DNA of 64,000 nucleotides from Paraescarpia echinospica (taxonomy: Eukaryota > Annelida > Polychaeta > Sabellida > Siboglinidae), in the NCBI GenBank assembly GCA_020002185.1, contig CM034538.1:3378773-3442772 (forward strand), read 5' to 3'. Positions 43,167-54,200 of the stretch are shown piece by piece. The stretch's first letter is position 1; each line of letters begins with the position of its first letter. Under the pieces are notes generated by a model. It was not told the origin of the DNA, made no database searches, and saw nothing but the letters and a program-made list of their open reading frames with translations. Position numbers and translations under genes: made by a program.

Positions 43167-44180
43167 TTAAGAATAATATAGGTCCCAGTACTGATCCTGT
43201 GGAACCCCACTCAAAACTGATTTCCAGTTTGAAGCCTCCCCATCAACAACTACCCGTTGTCTTCTGTCAATCAGCCATTTTTCTATCCAGTTAATTATAC
43301 CATTTCCTATGCCATGGGCTTTTAGTTTAAGCAGTAATCTCTGATGTGGCACTTTGTCGAAAGCTTTTTGAAAATCTAAGTAGATGATATCTACTGGTGA
43401 TCCATCATCTACCCACTTAGTGATATCTTCCAAAAAACATAACATATTTGTTAAGCATGACCTCGCTTTTAGAAACCCATGTTGAGATGGGTTTATCAAG
43501 TTATGTTTAACAAGAAAATCCACCATGTGATCTTTAATTAGTCTTTCTAATAATTTACAAATCACTGATGTTAAACTCACTGGTCTATAGTTATCTGACT
43601 TGTTTCTCGAACCTTTTTTAAATAACGGTATAATGTTTGCTTCTTTCCATTCAAAAGGAACCACTCCCTCTTCTAATGACAAGTTGAAAACTGTTGCAAG
43701 CGGTATGCTAATTTGTTCTACAATTTCCATTAGTAGTTTGGGTGGAATACCATCCGCTCCAGGTGATTTATTTTCCTTCATAGCCCTAATTTTCTTAGCT
43801 ACCATTTCTGGGGTTACAATTAACTGTCTTAAATAGTCTGATTCTGCCCCCTTGAACTTAGCCTCTGGTACTGGCAGTGAACTAGTGTCTTCTCTGGTAA
43901 ACACTGAACTAAAATACTCATTTAGGTCTTCAGCCATTAAGAATCCTTCTGATATTATATTTCCAGCACTATCTTCTAGAGGACCGACCTTATCCTGAAC
44001 TTTCTGTTTGCTTCGAACATACGCATAAAAACTCTTGCTGTCATGTTTTATATTACAAGCTAATTTATGTTCATAGCTTCTCTTTGAATTTCTAATTTCA
44101 GCTGTAGCTTGGTTTAGTGCTTCTTTATAAATGTTGTAGTCTTCGTGATTGCCAGTACGTCTATAAGCCTTCCACATCAT
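43167..44180 (-). pseudogene. LINE copy B reverse transcriptase, truncated frame
   Basis: A 337-codon frame covering RT N-terminal and finger/palm motifs: ENKSPGADGIPPKLL, NYRPVSLTSVICKLLERLI, HGFLKARSCLTNML, YLDFQKAFDKVPHQRL, SVLSGVPQ. It is cut by a frameshift just before the FADD block, where the next frame (42820-43152) has FAGDTKVF instead, a damaged catalytic motif. Confidence 0.85.
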
Positions 44181-45183
44181 TTGTTTATACTTAATTTTTC
44201 TAATGGCTTCTTTCGATAAGTATTTCTTTCTGGTCCGTTTCCCTTGTTTTTTGAAGGGAACAAATTTATCTACGATGCACTCTATTTCATTCTTTAAGAT
44301 ATTCCAGCATCTGTTGTCTTCATTCCTTCCAGTGTATTATCTCCAGTCTATCTTTGCTCAATATTTCCTCATTTCCTTATATCTTCCTTTGTGGAAATTT
44401 CTCCTGAACTGCTTTTTATTATTTCTTTCTGATTTTACTTTGATGGTAAAATGTATCTGGTTGTGATCAATACTTCCCAGAGGCTCACGTAATTTAACAT
44501 TGTCAAATAATTCATTCTGTGAGGACAAAACTATGTCTAACACATACTCTCCCCTGGTTGGTTCTAGCACATGTTGAGAAAGGAAACTATCTTGTACTAA
44601 AACTAAAAACTTGTGGTCCTCACTACCCATACTCTGTAGAGATTTTCATTTTATATGCCCATGGTTAAAATCCCCCATAATAACACAGTCCCGTTTGCTC
44701 ACTTCCCTTATAGCGTTTTGTATTTTTTCATCCTCTTCTACGCTTATGTTTGGACTTCGATAAACCCGAACCCGACTCCGCCAATACCGAGCTCCTAGGG
44801 AACCGAGCAGCCACATAACTCAAACAGCTTCTTCAACTTCCTCTGTCTAATTTTATTTCCACATTAGTCTGGATAGATTCTTCAATGGCTATAAAATTAA
44901 ACTCCCACCCTCCTCTTCTTTCTCCTATTCCCACTCTCAAACATTACATCCTGTCAGTCCCTAATCTCGGCATCCCCATTATGATCGGCGGTCTACGACT
45001 GGTTAGCACCATTATGGGAGGGCATCTCTACCACATAATGCTTAGTCCACTTTCGTCACCATACCCCGGCTTCAAACAAACATATCTGCGGTTCAGTTCT
45101 CCAGACCGTCTCGCTGAATTGGCTTTTGCTGCCTTTATCTATGCCTCCAGTTTCAGGCTTCTCTGCGAGTCCCCCCTGCGAAT

Positions 45184-46587
45184 TTAGTTTAAATAGATGC
45201 AACCTGTCCCACTGTCAACAGATCGCAGCAGATTCTCTGAGAATACTGCTGCCCCCTTTCCACTTAGATGGAGGCCATCTCTCATGTACATATCTTCTCT
45301 CCCAACAAAGTACCCCCATAAATCTATGAATCCCACGCCCTCTTCCTCACACATCTGCTCAACTAGTGCGTTGATCGCCATCCTCTTACAGTTTCTGTAT
45401 CTTGCCCCCCTTCCTCCCATTACTGGCAAAATTCCTGAGATAATAACCTGTTCCACTCTGGTCTTCTTTAGCTTCCTCACTAGATGTCTGTACTTCTGAA
45501 CTATACCAGTTGTTCCCTCCTTGTCTGCATTGTTTGTCCCAACGTGTACTAGTATAGACCCTCCCTTGCCATGCCCCAATACCTTCTCTACCCTTTCGGT
45601 CACATGCTCTATCCTAGCCCCCGGTAGACATACAACAACGTCCTTCCCCTCGCATATAGTCTTGTCTGTTTTTCTCAGAATTGAATCGCCCATAAACACT
45701 CTCTCTTTTCTCCTTGCCCCCTCAATCACTGCCTCGGAGTAGCTCCTCCGGTTTGCATATGTCTGGTTGTTGTCTTTTCCTCTTGTCATCTTCTCTCCTG
45801 TCACATTCTCTTCCATTCCCTTCTTTCCTGTCGCGTTTTCTCTTGTCCCCTTTCCTCCTGTCATCTTCTCTTCTAGCACATTTACTCTCACTTCCTTTCG
45901 TCCCTTCTTCTTTCCTCCCATCACATTTTCTTCTCTCCTCTCCCGTCCCTTTTCCCCGGCTACCTCCTTCACTACGGTCACTTTCTCCCCTGTCACCTTC
46001 ACGCCTGTCATGTTTTCTGTTTTTTGCTGAACACTCTGTCTTCTTCCATCAGTCTTCTGTCTCACAGTCTTACCAACTGCCTCTGTGGTATCTACCTCTT
46101 CACCACCTGTATCGCTGTCGTGTCTCTCCTCGTTCTCTACAGTCTGACTACCTGCTGATCTATCCCCACTGGCCCGTTTTCTCTTCCTCTGCCGAACACT
46201 TTTCCTCCGTCCCTCTGTTTTCTCAATGTCTTGTTCCTTCACACCGGTCACCTTCCTTCCTCTCAGTCTCCTTTCTTCAGTCTCCGTGTCACAACTCTGC
46301 TCCTTCTGTGTTGTAGAATTCTCAACTCTCTCCGCGTCATCCCTCTCTGCTCCATCTATTTCTATGTTGAGTCTCGCCTCCATCTCCTTCACTATATCCG
46401 TCAACTTACACACCTCCTTCATCAGACATTCCACCCTCAAACACCCCATACACCGAAAGGTGAATCCGTCATCTTTGGTCTCTGCCCATGATTTTGGACA
46501 GCCAGACAACGCAAAATCCACCCAGCTCTGGCAGTCGTTGCAAACTAGGTGTCGTTTTGCCCTGAGTTGCCGCTTGCAAGGTGCCAT
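45184..46587 (-). CDS. LINE ORF1 protein with Cys-rich finger and SGNH esterase domain
   Basis: An intact 467-residue frame. The N-terminus has a Cys-rich treble-clef or PHD-like finger (CNDC, CPKSW, CMGC). A charged Lys/Glu/Thr/Gly-rich middle consists of short repeats (VTGEKVT, GKKGMEEN). The C-terminal 170 residues form an SGNH/GDSL hydrolase: VFMGDSIL (Ser block), ILVHVGTNNADK (Asn block) and RDGLHLSGKG (Asp/His block). Esterase-type ORF1 is known in the CR1 clade. It would bind RNA/lipid and aid retrotransposition; enzymatic need is not established. Confidence 0.85.
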   Translation of the reverse strand: MAPCKRQLRAKRHLVCNDCQSWVDFALSGCPKSWAETKDDGFTFRCMGCLRVECLMKEVCKLTDIVKEMEARLNIEIDGAERDDAERVENSTTQKEQSCDTETEERRLRGRKVTGVKEQDIEKTEGRRKSVRQRKRKRASGDRSAGSQTVENEERHDSDTGGEEVDTTEAVGKTVRQKTDGRRQSVQQKTENMTGVKVTGEKVTVVKEVAGEKGRERREENVMGGKKKGRKEVRVNVLEEKMTGGKGTRENATGKKGMEENVTGEKMTRGKDNNQTYANRRSYSEAVIEGARRKERVFMGDSILRKTDKTICEGKDVVVCLPGARIEHVTERVEKVLGHGKGGSILVHVGTNNADKEGTTGIVQKYRHLVRKLKKTRVEQVIISGILPVMGGRGARYRNCKRMAINALVEQMCEEEGVGFIDLWGYFVGREDMYMRDGLHLSGKGAAVFSENLLRSVDSGTGCIYLN

Positions 46588-47164
46588 ATCAGAATTTATT
46601 TATGTTCAAAGTAGTTTTATGTAGTCTTTGAAAAGACTTTTCTGTGTACAATTTACACCAGATTGTTTAGGTTATAGTTAGTTATATTTGTTAACACACA
46701 GTGACACACCGTGCCTTACCTAGTTACGATGTCGATGACAATGTATTCAAGTTAGGCTTAGATACAAGGTAGTCTTTACAAAGACTGTTTCCTGTGTACT
46801 ATTATACACTTTAAAAGATTGCTATTTCAGGTTTTAATTACTCATCTAACTACACCGATTATCTCAAATAACGCTATTATATTGTCGTTCACGGTACGCA
46901 AACTTCGCCAGTGACCTACTTTGTAAACAACGTTCCGATTACATTAACGTCCCCAATTATCGCTCGCAAATCGCCTACTTTTAATCTACCCTAGATTACT
47001 CCCTCTAGCTAACTTTTAACAAAAAATATTGCTTAATATATATCTATAATTACGTTATGTATCCTATACGCTCAATAATATCACTTATCTTGATCAAATA
47101 TCCTTATATTTTCGCAAGTTTGCTGCACCAAATTCAAATCAATTCACCATCGGAAGTCCCCCAA

Positions 47165-48510
47165 ACAAGTTGCCCCCCTTCCTCCCATTACTGGCAAAAT
47201 TCCTGACAGAATAACCTGTTCAACTCTTCTTTAGCTTCCTCATTAACTGTCTATACTTCTGTACTATCGCAGTTGTTCCCTCCTTGTCTGCATTATTTGT
47301 TCCTACATGTACCAGTATAGACCCCCCTTGCCATGTCCCAATACCTTCTCTACCCTGTCAGTGACATGTTCAATTCTAGCCACCGGTAGACAAACAACGA
47401 CGTCTTTCCCCTCGCTCAGTGTCTTGTCCGTCTTTCTCATAATGGAGTCGCCCATAAACACCCTCTCTTTCCTCATTGCCCCCTCAATCACTGCCTTAGA
47501 ATAGCTCCTTCTTCGGTTTGCATCTGTCTGGTTGTTGTCTTTCCCCCCTGTCGTCTTCTCTCCTGTCCATTCTCTTCGATCTATTCTTTCCTGTCGCTTT
47601 TTCTCTTGTCACCTTTCCTCCTGTCAGCGTCCCTTTTATCGACTTCTCTTCTATCACATTTGCTCTCACTTCCTTTCGTCCCTTCATCTTTCGTCCCATC
47701 TCATTTTCTTCTTTCCTCTCCCGTCTCATCTTCCCTCCCTCCTTCTATACGGTCACTTTCTTCCCTGTCACCTTCACGCTTTTCACGTTTTCTGTTGTCG
47801 ATTTTCCAATTTCTTCCCCTCCAATCACCATCCCTCCTCTCAATCTCCTTTCATCAGTTTTCTTGCCACTGCTATTCTCCTTCAGTCTTGCAGTATTCTC
47901 ACCTCTCTCCATGTCGTCTCTCTCCATTCGACCTGCCTCCTTGCTAATTCCCATCTCCACTCCCTTCACAATATCTGTCAACCTAACTATCTCCTTCTGC
48001 AGACACTCCACCTTCCAACACCCAATGCACTGAAAGGTGAATCATTCCTCCACGGTTTCTGCCCATGACTTCCCACAGCCGGACAATGCAAAATCTACCC
48101 AGCTGTGGCAGTGATCACACACCAAGTGTCGCTTTGCCTTCACTTGCCGCTTGCAAGGCGCCATATCCCGATCAGAATTTATTTAATAACTTACTAACTT
48201 AGTCTTTATAAAGACTGTTTCCTGTGTACTACAGCACACTTTAGGTTACAAATTTCAGTTATACAGCCGACTATTTATCCTGTCACGAACGCTAACATTA
48301 CCGGTAGTGACCTAATTTAAATACAATCAATTACGTTACGCCGCCCGACTATCGCCCTTGCTTAGTTTTAACAACAATGCTACCTAATCAAAATATCTAG
48401 CAAGTGCTGGCTTACACAGATATTATCTTAGGTAAGTAGTTTAATGGTTGTTACTTTATCTCCTATATATTCTACCACATAATCAGGTTTGTTAAATCTT
48501 GTTTACAACT
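47165..48510 (-). mobile_element. CR1-type LINE copy C, ORF1 only, decayed
   Basis: Three separate frames (47303-47491, 47496-47729, 47745-48011) match ORF1 of copy B: RVFMGDSIMRKTDKTL, the Lys/Thr/Gly repeats and the N-terminal Cys region. It is truncated in the esterase domain at its left end. The 5' UTR continues to about 48510 (GTCTTTATAAAGACTGTTTC). Confidence 0.8.
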
Positions 48511-48728
48511 TACCGAAGGCTAAGTGAGTTACCCTATTATCACTCACTATACTAAGGTGTTCTAAACTACTTTAACTAACTAACTTTAAGCACAGCTGCT
48601 ACTCAATATGTGTTTATTGCAACTTTATGAATGATATTAAGGCAAGAATAATACTTATCAATCTGTAATTCCACTTGTTTATCAACTTTTCTGTACCACC
48701 AATTTCTATCTCCGCCAAATATAGCCTC

Positions 48729-50700
48729 TAATTGAATTAGAATTGAATTGATCAACGAAATGCTTGAATATGAATTGAATTGGAATTGAATAAAACAAAA
48801 ACACATTGAATTGGAATTGAATAAAACAAAAACACATTGAATTGGAATTGAATCCCGCAAAGTAAGATGAATTGAATGAATTAATCGAAATAGAAAATTT
48901 GCACCTCCAATTATACACATTACACGAATAAATACATATTTTCATGTAAATATTATTGCAATACTCAATGTTTTTTTGTTCGGGTATCCATTTGTTCTAC
49001 CCTATTTGCTTGCTATACGTGGCGAATACTTGCGTTATTAGGCACTGCAAATTAAGCAACAACAATACGGTTCATGCCATACACACATCACATGAATGCA
49101 TCGACATTGGCACAGGCGTTACACTATGCTTTTTTTTAACAATATTAATGCATATTTTTTAGTAAAAATGATTGACTAATAAGCTAACAGCACATGATGT
49201 GAACTCGTGAGCATATGTGACATATTTAATGTTGTAAGCATCATCGTAGTTTATTAAAAAATAACTAACAAATGACTCGGCTAGTGATCGCATTTTTCTA
49301 ACTGTTTTTCCCCAGCAGATTTTGGCAATGGCGGTTTTTCTCAAACAGATTCGAAAGGCATAGCCCGTTTGGATATGATGATGGCGGCGCCAGTGATGAT
49401 GCCTCGTTTTGATTGACCAAAATGAGTAAATTACTGCACGTTCGTTTCGGGTGCTTTTTTGACGATAACAACCTTTGTAACGAGTGTGCTCCGTGGGCGT
49501 TGCATTTCACGTTACAATACATTGTGCAATATCGAGCGAAAAACACATTTTTGTTAACACCGTCTTCAGGGGTCAGCACACTGATAGTTTTCCCATTGGC
49601 GACCATGCTAACGTTTTGTCTGATTGTAAGAAAACGTGACCTGGAAACTGTATTAAACTTCTCACCTGCCGTTGTCATCATCTCATTGACATGCTGGTCG
49701 AGTTTAGTCAAAATCTAATATTTCTAGCTCTTACAAAATGCCTGTATGTATGACAACCGTCAATATTTACAAATGGATGCAGGCAGTAATCCGGCTAAAG
49801 TGTCAACTAGCCAAGTTGCTGCCAAATACCCTTCCGCTTAGTAAAATCAGCTAAAAAGACACCATTTTACTGTCAACAGCTTCTACAATCACATTTAGAA
49901 ATCAGACTACTCAAATGCACTTATGTCAGAGCAAGTGAATATTGTAAAGAATCATTTCTCAAAAATATACTGCACTTTTTTTCGTCTGTAACCAAGCTGG
50001 AAGTCTAACAGTGTCCTAACCCCTTCAGGTGACTAGTCTTGACAATACGCTTATGCGCATTGCTATAGAACGTTGTATAATATCCCCAACAAAATTACTG
50101 ACCCGACGGCAAACTAGGTGGTCAGTGACCACCAGGTCAGCGTATATTTTGAACGCTGGCTTCTGGTTGCTCCGCGGACGTCAAATATAGAATACGGCCT
50201 GACCACGCCCACGAGCAGTACGTTCCAGTAATATCACATTATTATCCGACTATACACTACGATGCTAATCACGTAATATTGTTAAATTGTTGTATATAAA
50301 TACATTATAATACATTCTATGCATGCAGTAGGGAAATGGTTCCGAAAGGTCGGGCTTTTAGAGTTTCCCCCTAGGAAAGGCTAAAAGCCCAAGTTTTCGT
50401 GAACAGTGACACACGGGAATGGCCCGCACGCACGGCAGAATATGACAATTAACGTGCCTAGAACTTCTTGATTACTTCAGTAAGTTATTTCAGAAAGGCC
50501 TGCAATACGCGTGGAACAATTGTTGTCCATACATGTGTTTGTTGTCAACGGGTGACCATCAAAATTACGGAATTTTTAGATAATGGACTTCACTCCCCGA
50601 TCGAGAAGGCCCGGCCGACTGCTTCGCAACTGGGCGCATGACACGCACGCATACGCACGCGCAACGAAACACACACGCACACATACGCATGCACATGTAA
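48729..50700 (+). repeat. dispersed repeat, copy 1
   Basis: Matches 57486-58413 plus 60786-61068 in the same orientation, with two internal segments absent from copy 2 (about 49572-50025 and 50060-50215). The first missing segment lies between CTTCAGG direct repeats, typical of a microhomology deletion. It begins with AATTGAATTGGAATTGAA tandem repeats. The 137-codon minus frame at 49298-49711 and its copy at 58018-58266 have no recognised domain. Confidence 0.85.
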
Positions 50701-51998
50701 ACAAACACACGCACGCGCACATACATAGAGTCTACGTACACGCACACACACGCACGCACACGCTCGCGTGACTATTAATTAAAACCTGTCGCATAATTGA
50801 CACATCATTATGAAAATAATAATCATTTCGTCGAACGCGTGTCCAAACACAGAATATAGTAGACATCGACCATTGGTCAAGAACGCTCGTTTTTCACTCT
50901 AGTACGCAAAGGCCAAAAATGTGTTTTCCGGACCGGTAACACTAAATAGGGAACGACGAAAATTTTAATAATAGGCCTAGGTCATTAAATAGTGTAGCAT
51001 TGCTCGATATAATATACAACTATAAGATATATTATGTATGGACTAAAAAAGTGGTCCCGAATGGTCGGACTGTTAGCATTTCACCATAGCAAAGGCGAAA
51101 TACCCGAGTTTTCGGGACCATTAGTGACACTAAGGAACGATGATGTTATATTTTCTCTTGTTGGAAAATAAAACATACGTCATTATCCTACTGTGGCATT
51201 GTTAAATCAGTATATAAAGTATATACAATGCCTATATATATATATGATGCATGGACTAAAAAAGGGGTCCCGAATGATCGGGCTTTTAGCTATCACCCTA
51301 GCAAAGGCCAAAAGCCTGACTATTCGGGGCTATGCAGTGACACAAGGGAACGACAATGCTGTATTTTTGCTTGTTGGAAATTACAAAATACGCCATTATC
51401 CTACATTTTAGCATTGTTTAGTATATAAAGTATATATAAAGCATATGCTCCGGTGTTTAGCATTTCCCCTTAGCAAAGGCTGAAAGAATGAGTTTTCGGG
51501 ACCAGTGGGAACGACAATATGTTATATATACTCTTGTTGGATAATAACAAATATGTTAGTATCCTTCTGTAGCAGTTTTCACTATATCTAAATATAAGGC
51601 CTAATATGGATATACTAGAAAAGTGTTCTCGAATGGTCGGGTGTTTAGCTTCTCCTCCTAGGAAAGGCTAAAAGACCGAGTGTTCGTGAACAGAACAGTG
51701 ACACCTGGGAATGAGCCGCACGACAGAATAACGTACATATGTATAGCGTGCTTAACGCAAAATGTATTAAATTACTGTTTTGTTAGTTTATTATGGATGT
51801 GATACATATAAAAATGTTCTAATTGTATGTCCACTTAGGGACTATTTCCTGCCGTGGCGCTGCACAGCGCCATGCGAGTGCTAAATATAGGTACACAGTT
51901 TGCGGTTGACGTCATGTTCACGAATGGTCGGGCTTTTAGACACACCCACCATGTGCTTGGGAAACGCTAAATGCCCGATTGTTCATGCACATGACGTC
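50339..51998 (+). repeat. family of six hairpin-forming repeats
   Basis: Units at 50339-50404, 51053-51119, 51266-51330, 51448-51512 (decayed), 51625-51691 and 51907-51998. Each has the pattern GTCCCGAATGGTCGGGCTTTTAG, a 15-20 base loop (CCCTAGCAAAGG), then CTAAAAGCCC..TTCGGGAC. Outer pairs are GTTC/GAAC in some and GTCC/GGAC in others. A tail GTGACAC..GGGAACGA follows most. Spacing is about 200 bp. No protein frame. Confidence 0.75.
50600..50770 (+). repeat. (ACGCAC)n tract within the dispersed repeat
   Basis: Imperfect CA/ACGC repeat after GGGCGCATGACACGCACGC. The same tract ends the contig at 61068. Confidence 0.85.
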
Positions 51999-52799
51999 AC
52001 CCATTTACATGCAGTTTCTTTATTTACATGCCGCGCATGAATATAGTCAGATACGGCGCAGTTAGCGGGTTAACGAACGGAAAATGGAGGAAAACGGTTT
52101 GTGAAATATGCCAGTTTGTGAAATATGTTAGTTTATGTTTTAGTAAATCATGATAATGCTATTATCTTCGATAGCTAGTTGCATTCTTATTCGAAAAGTG
52201 AGTATGCCAAGTAGAATGCGTCAACCGTAACTGACTAGAACACAATTAGGATGATTATGTGGGACGTTCGGCAATCGGCATACTGACTACTGTCATTATT
52301 AATCGCGGGCATTATGGCTTATGCCGATTGTGGTGATTACCGGACGTTTTAGCTTAGGCTTTAAGTTTAATTGGTAATGGCCAGGCTGCCATACATATTA
52401 GGCCTTTGACTTCGTAATAATTAGTTATAACTTATGGTTCACAATTTAATGTTTCGGTGGTAACTGAAAGGGTCTACAGTACATAAAGCGTGCTTAGGCA
52501 TAGCGTTAGAATTACATGTAGGCCTAATAAATGCCTTGCCCTTGTAGTTATACTTATACGAAATAAATTCGGGTACTTTTGGTAAGTTTTGCACTTAACT
52601 TTAGGCTTAGCCTAGGCCCGCACCTCGAGAAAAACTAAGTCCAAGAAAACGGTGACCTACAGTCACCAAACTTCACACCATAATATATCTACAACACCTA
52701 TTCTACACATGCACAATTATCACGTGATCAAAAAATTTTATTTACCGTTTTTTATCGATCAAAATGTACAAGAAATTCACTCGTTTTTACATGAAACTC
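51999..52799. other. unassigned AT-rich sequence
   Basis: No gene or repeat recognised. Contains the insertion point of the LINE at about 52800. Confidence 0.5.
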
Positions 52800-52801
52800 C
52801 G

Positions 52802-54200
52802 GTAGTTTTCAAGAAGGGAGACCGGTCCCTTCCGTCAAATTACCGTCCCATCTCCCTAACTTCAATATGTTGCAAACTCCTCGAACACATTATTTACTCT
52901 AACATAATGGACCATTTTGATCAATACACAGTCTTATCCGACAGACAACATGGCTTCCGCAGTAAACACTCCACAGAAACCCAATTAATACTCACCACAC
53001 ACGACCTAGCGAAATCCCTAAATAATAAATCCCAAGTGGACATGATAATAATGGACTTCTCAAAAGCATTCGACACCGTTCCCCACAACCGGCTCCTAAA
53101 TAAATTAAAGAGATATGGCATCCATAACAAAACACACGCCTGGATCTCTAACTTTCTCAAGTGCCGTGAACAGAGAGTGGTGGTCGGTGGAGAACATTCC
53201 ACCTGGACAAATGTTACATCAGGTGTACCGCAAGGCACGGTATTGGGACCGCTTCTCTTCCTGATATACATCAATGATTTACCTGACAAGATCCGCTCCA
53301 CAGTCCGTCTTTTTGCAGATGACTGTGTCCTCTATAGAGAAATCAATAATCAGTCCGACTCACAAGAACTACAGAAAGACCTAAATGAGTTAGCAAAATG
53401 GGAACACGACTGGCAGATGCACTTTAACCCCAAAAAATGCTTTGTGATGAGACTAACCCATGCAAGAAACGTAAAACATTTTAATTATACTCTAGGAAAC
53501 GCAACACTACAGGAAACCGACAGTCATCCCTATCTAGGAGTATGTATCACCAAAGATCTCACCTGGAACAAACACATCCATCAGATTACAGCCTCAGCAA
53601 ACCGTACCCTAGCATTTATCAGACGCAACCTCTACTCGTGCCCCCAAAACTTTAAAACAAGTGCCTACACATCCCTTGTCCGACCACTCCTAGAATATTC
53701 AGCATCCGTGTGGGACCCCCACACCCAAGTCCTCATCAACAAAATAGAAATGGTCCAAAGACGGGCAGCTCGCTTCTGCCTTAACGACTATACATCCCGA
53801 GAAACTGGTTGCGTGTCACACATGTTAACAAAAATAAACCTAGAACAACTAACAAACAGACGAACAAACAGACGCCTCGCCATATTGCACAAAGCCATTT
53901 ATGGCCACCTAACCTTGCCTGTTGAAAACCTCCTCCAGCCTGTACAACGCCTATCACGGCATCTAAATACCAAAGCATTCAACACTATCCACACCAGCAA
54001 GAACTGTTATAAATTTTCCTATTTTCCCCGAACAATAAAATATTGGAATTCCCTACCAGATGCAATAGTCAACATTACAGAGCCACAGAAATTCAGACAA
54101 GCATTAATACACGACTAATAACCTAGCATGCGCACCCAACCCTGACCGTATGACTCCTAAGGAGTGTTGGCCAGTACTCAACCAAGACAAGACAAGACAT
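52802..54200 (+). mobile_element. 5'-truncated Jockey/CR1-like LINE with unbroken RT
   Basis: A single open frame from about codon 51 of the frame beginning at 52652, ending TAA 54116-54118. Motifs: FKKGDRSLPSNYRPISLTS, HGFRSKHSTETQLI, MDFSKAFDTVPHNRLL, SGVPQGTVLGPLLF, catalytic LFADDCVLY and YLGVCITKDLTW. The C-terminal part has VQRRAARFCLNDY. Endonuclease and ORF1 are missing, so it is a dead-on-arrival but recent insertion. The 3' end carries (CAAGA)n at about 54181-54199. Confidence 0.9.

Larger units (their letters stand above)
42196..46700 (-). mobile_element. CR1-type LINE copy B, near full length
   Basis: Same family and strand as copy A, with the same 3' repeats (42196-42216). Contains ORF1 (45184-46587), endonuclease remnants (44358-44760), an RT segment open for 337 codons (43167-44180; AFDKVPHQRLL, SVLSGVPQ), and a heavily indel-ridden RT end. 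The 5' UTR probably reaches about 46650-47160 with a repeated GTCTTTACAAAGACT block. Confidence 0.87.

Noticed and set aside
45714..48068. Long Ser/Phe/Leu-rich plus-strand frames
   Set aside because: Antisense shadows of the Lys/Thr/Gly repeats of LINE ORF1.
52652..52801. N-terminal 50 codons of the LINE frame as LINE protein
   Set aside because: No similarity to LINE sequence; the frame is open by chance upstream of the truncated insertion.
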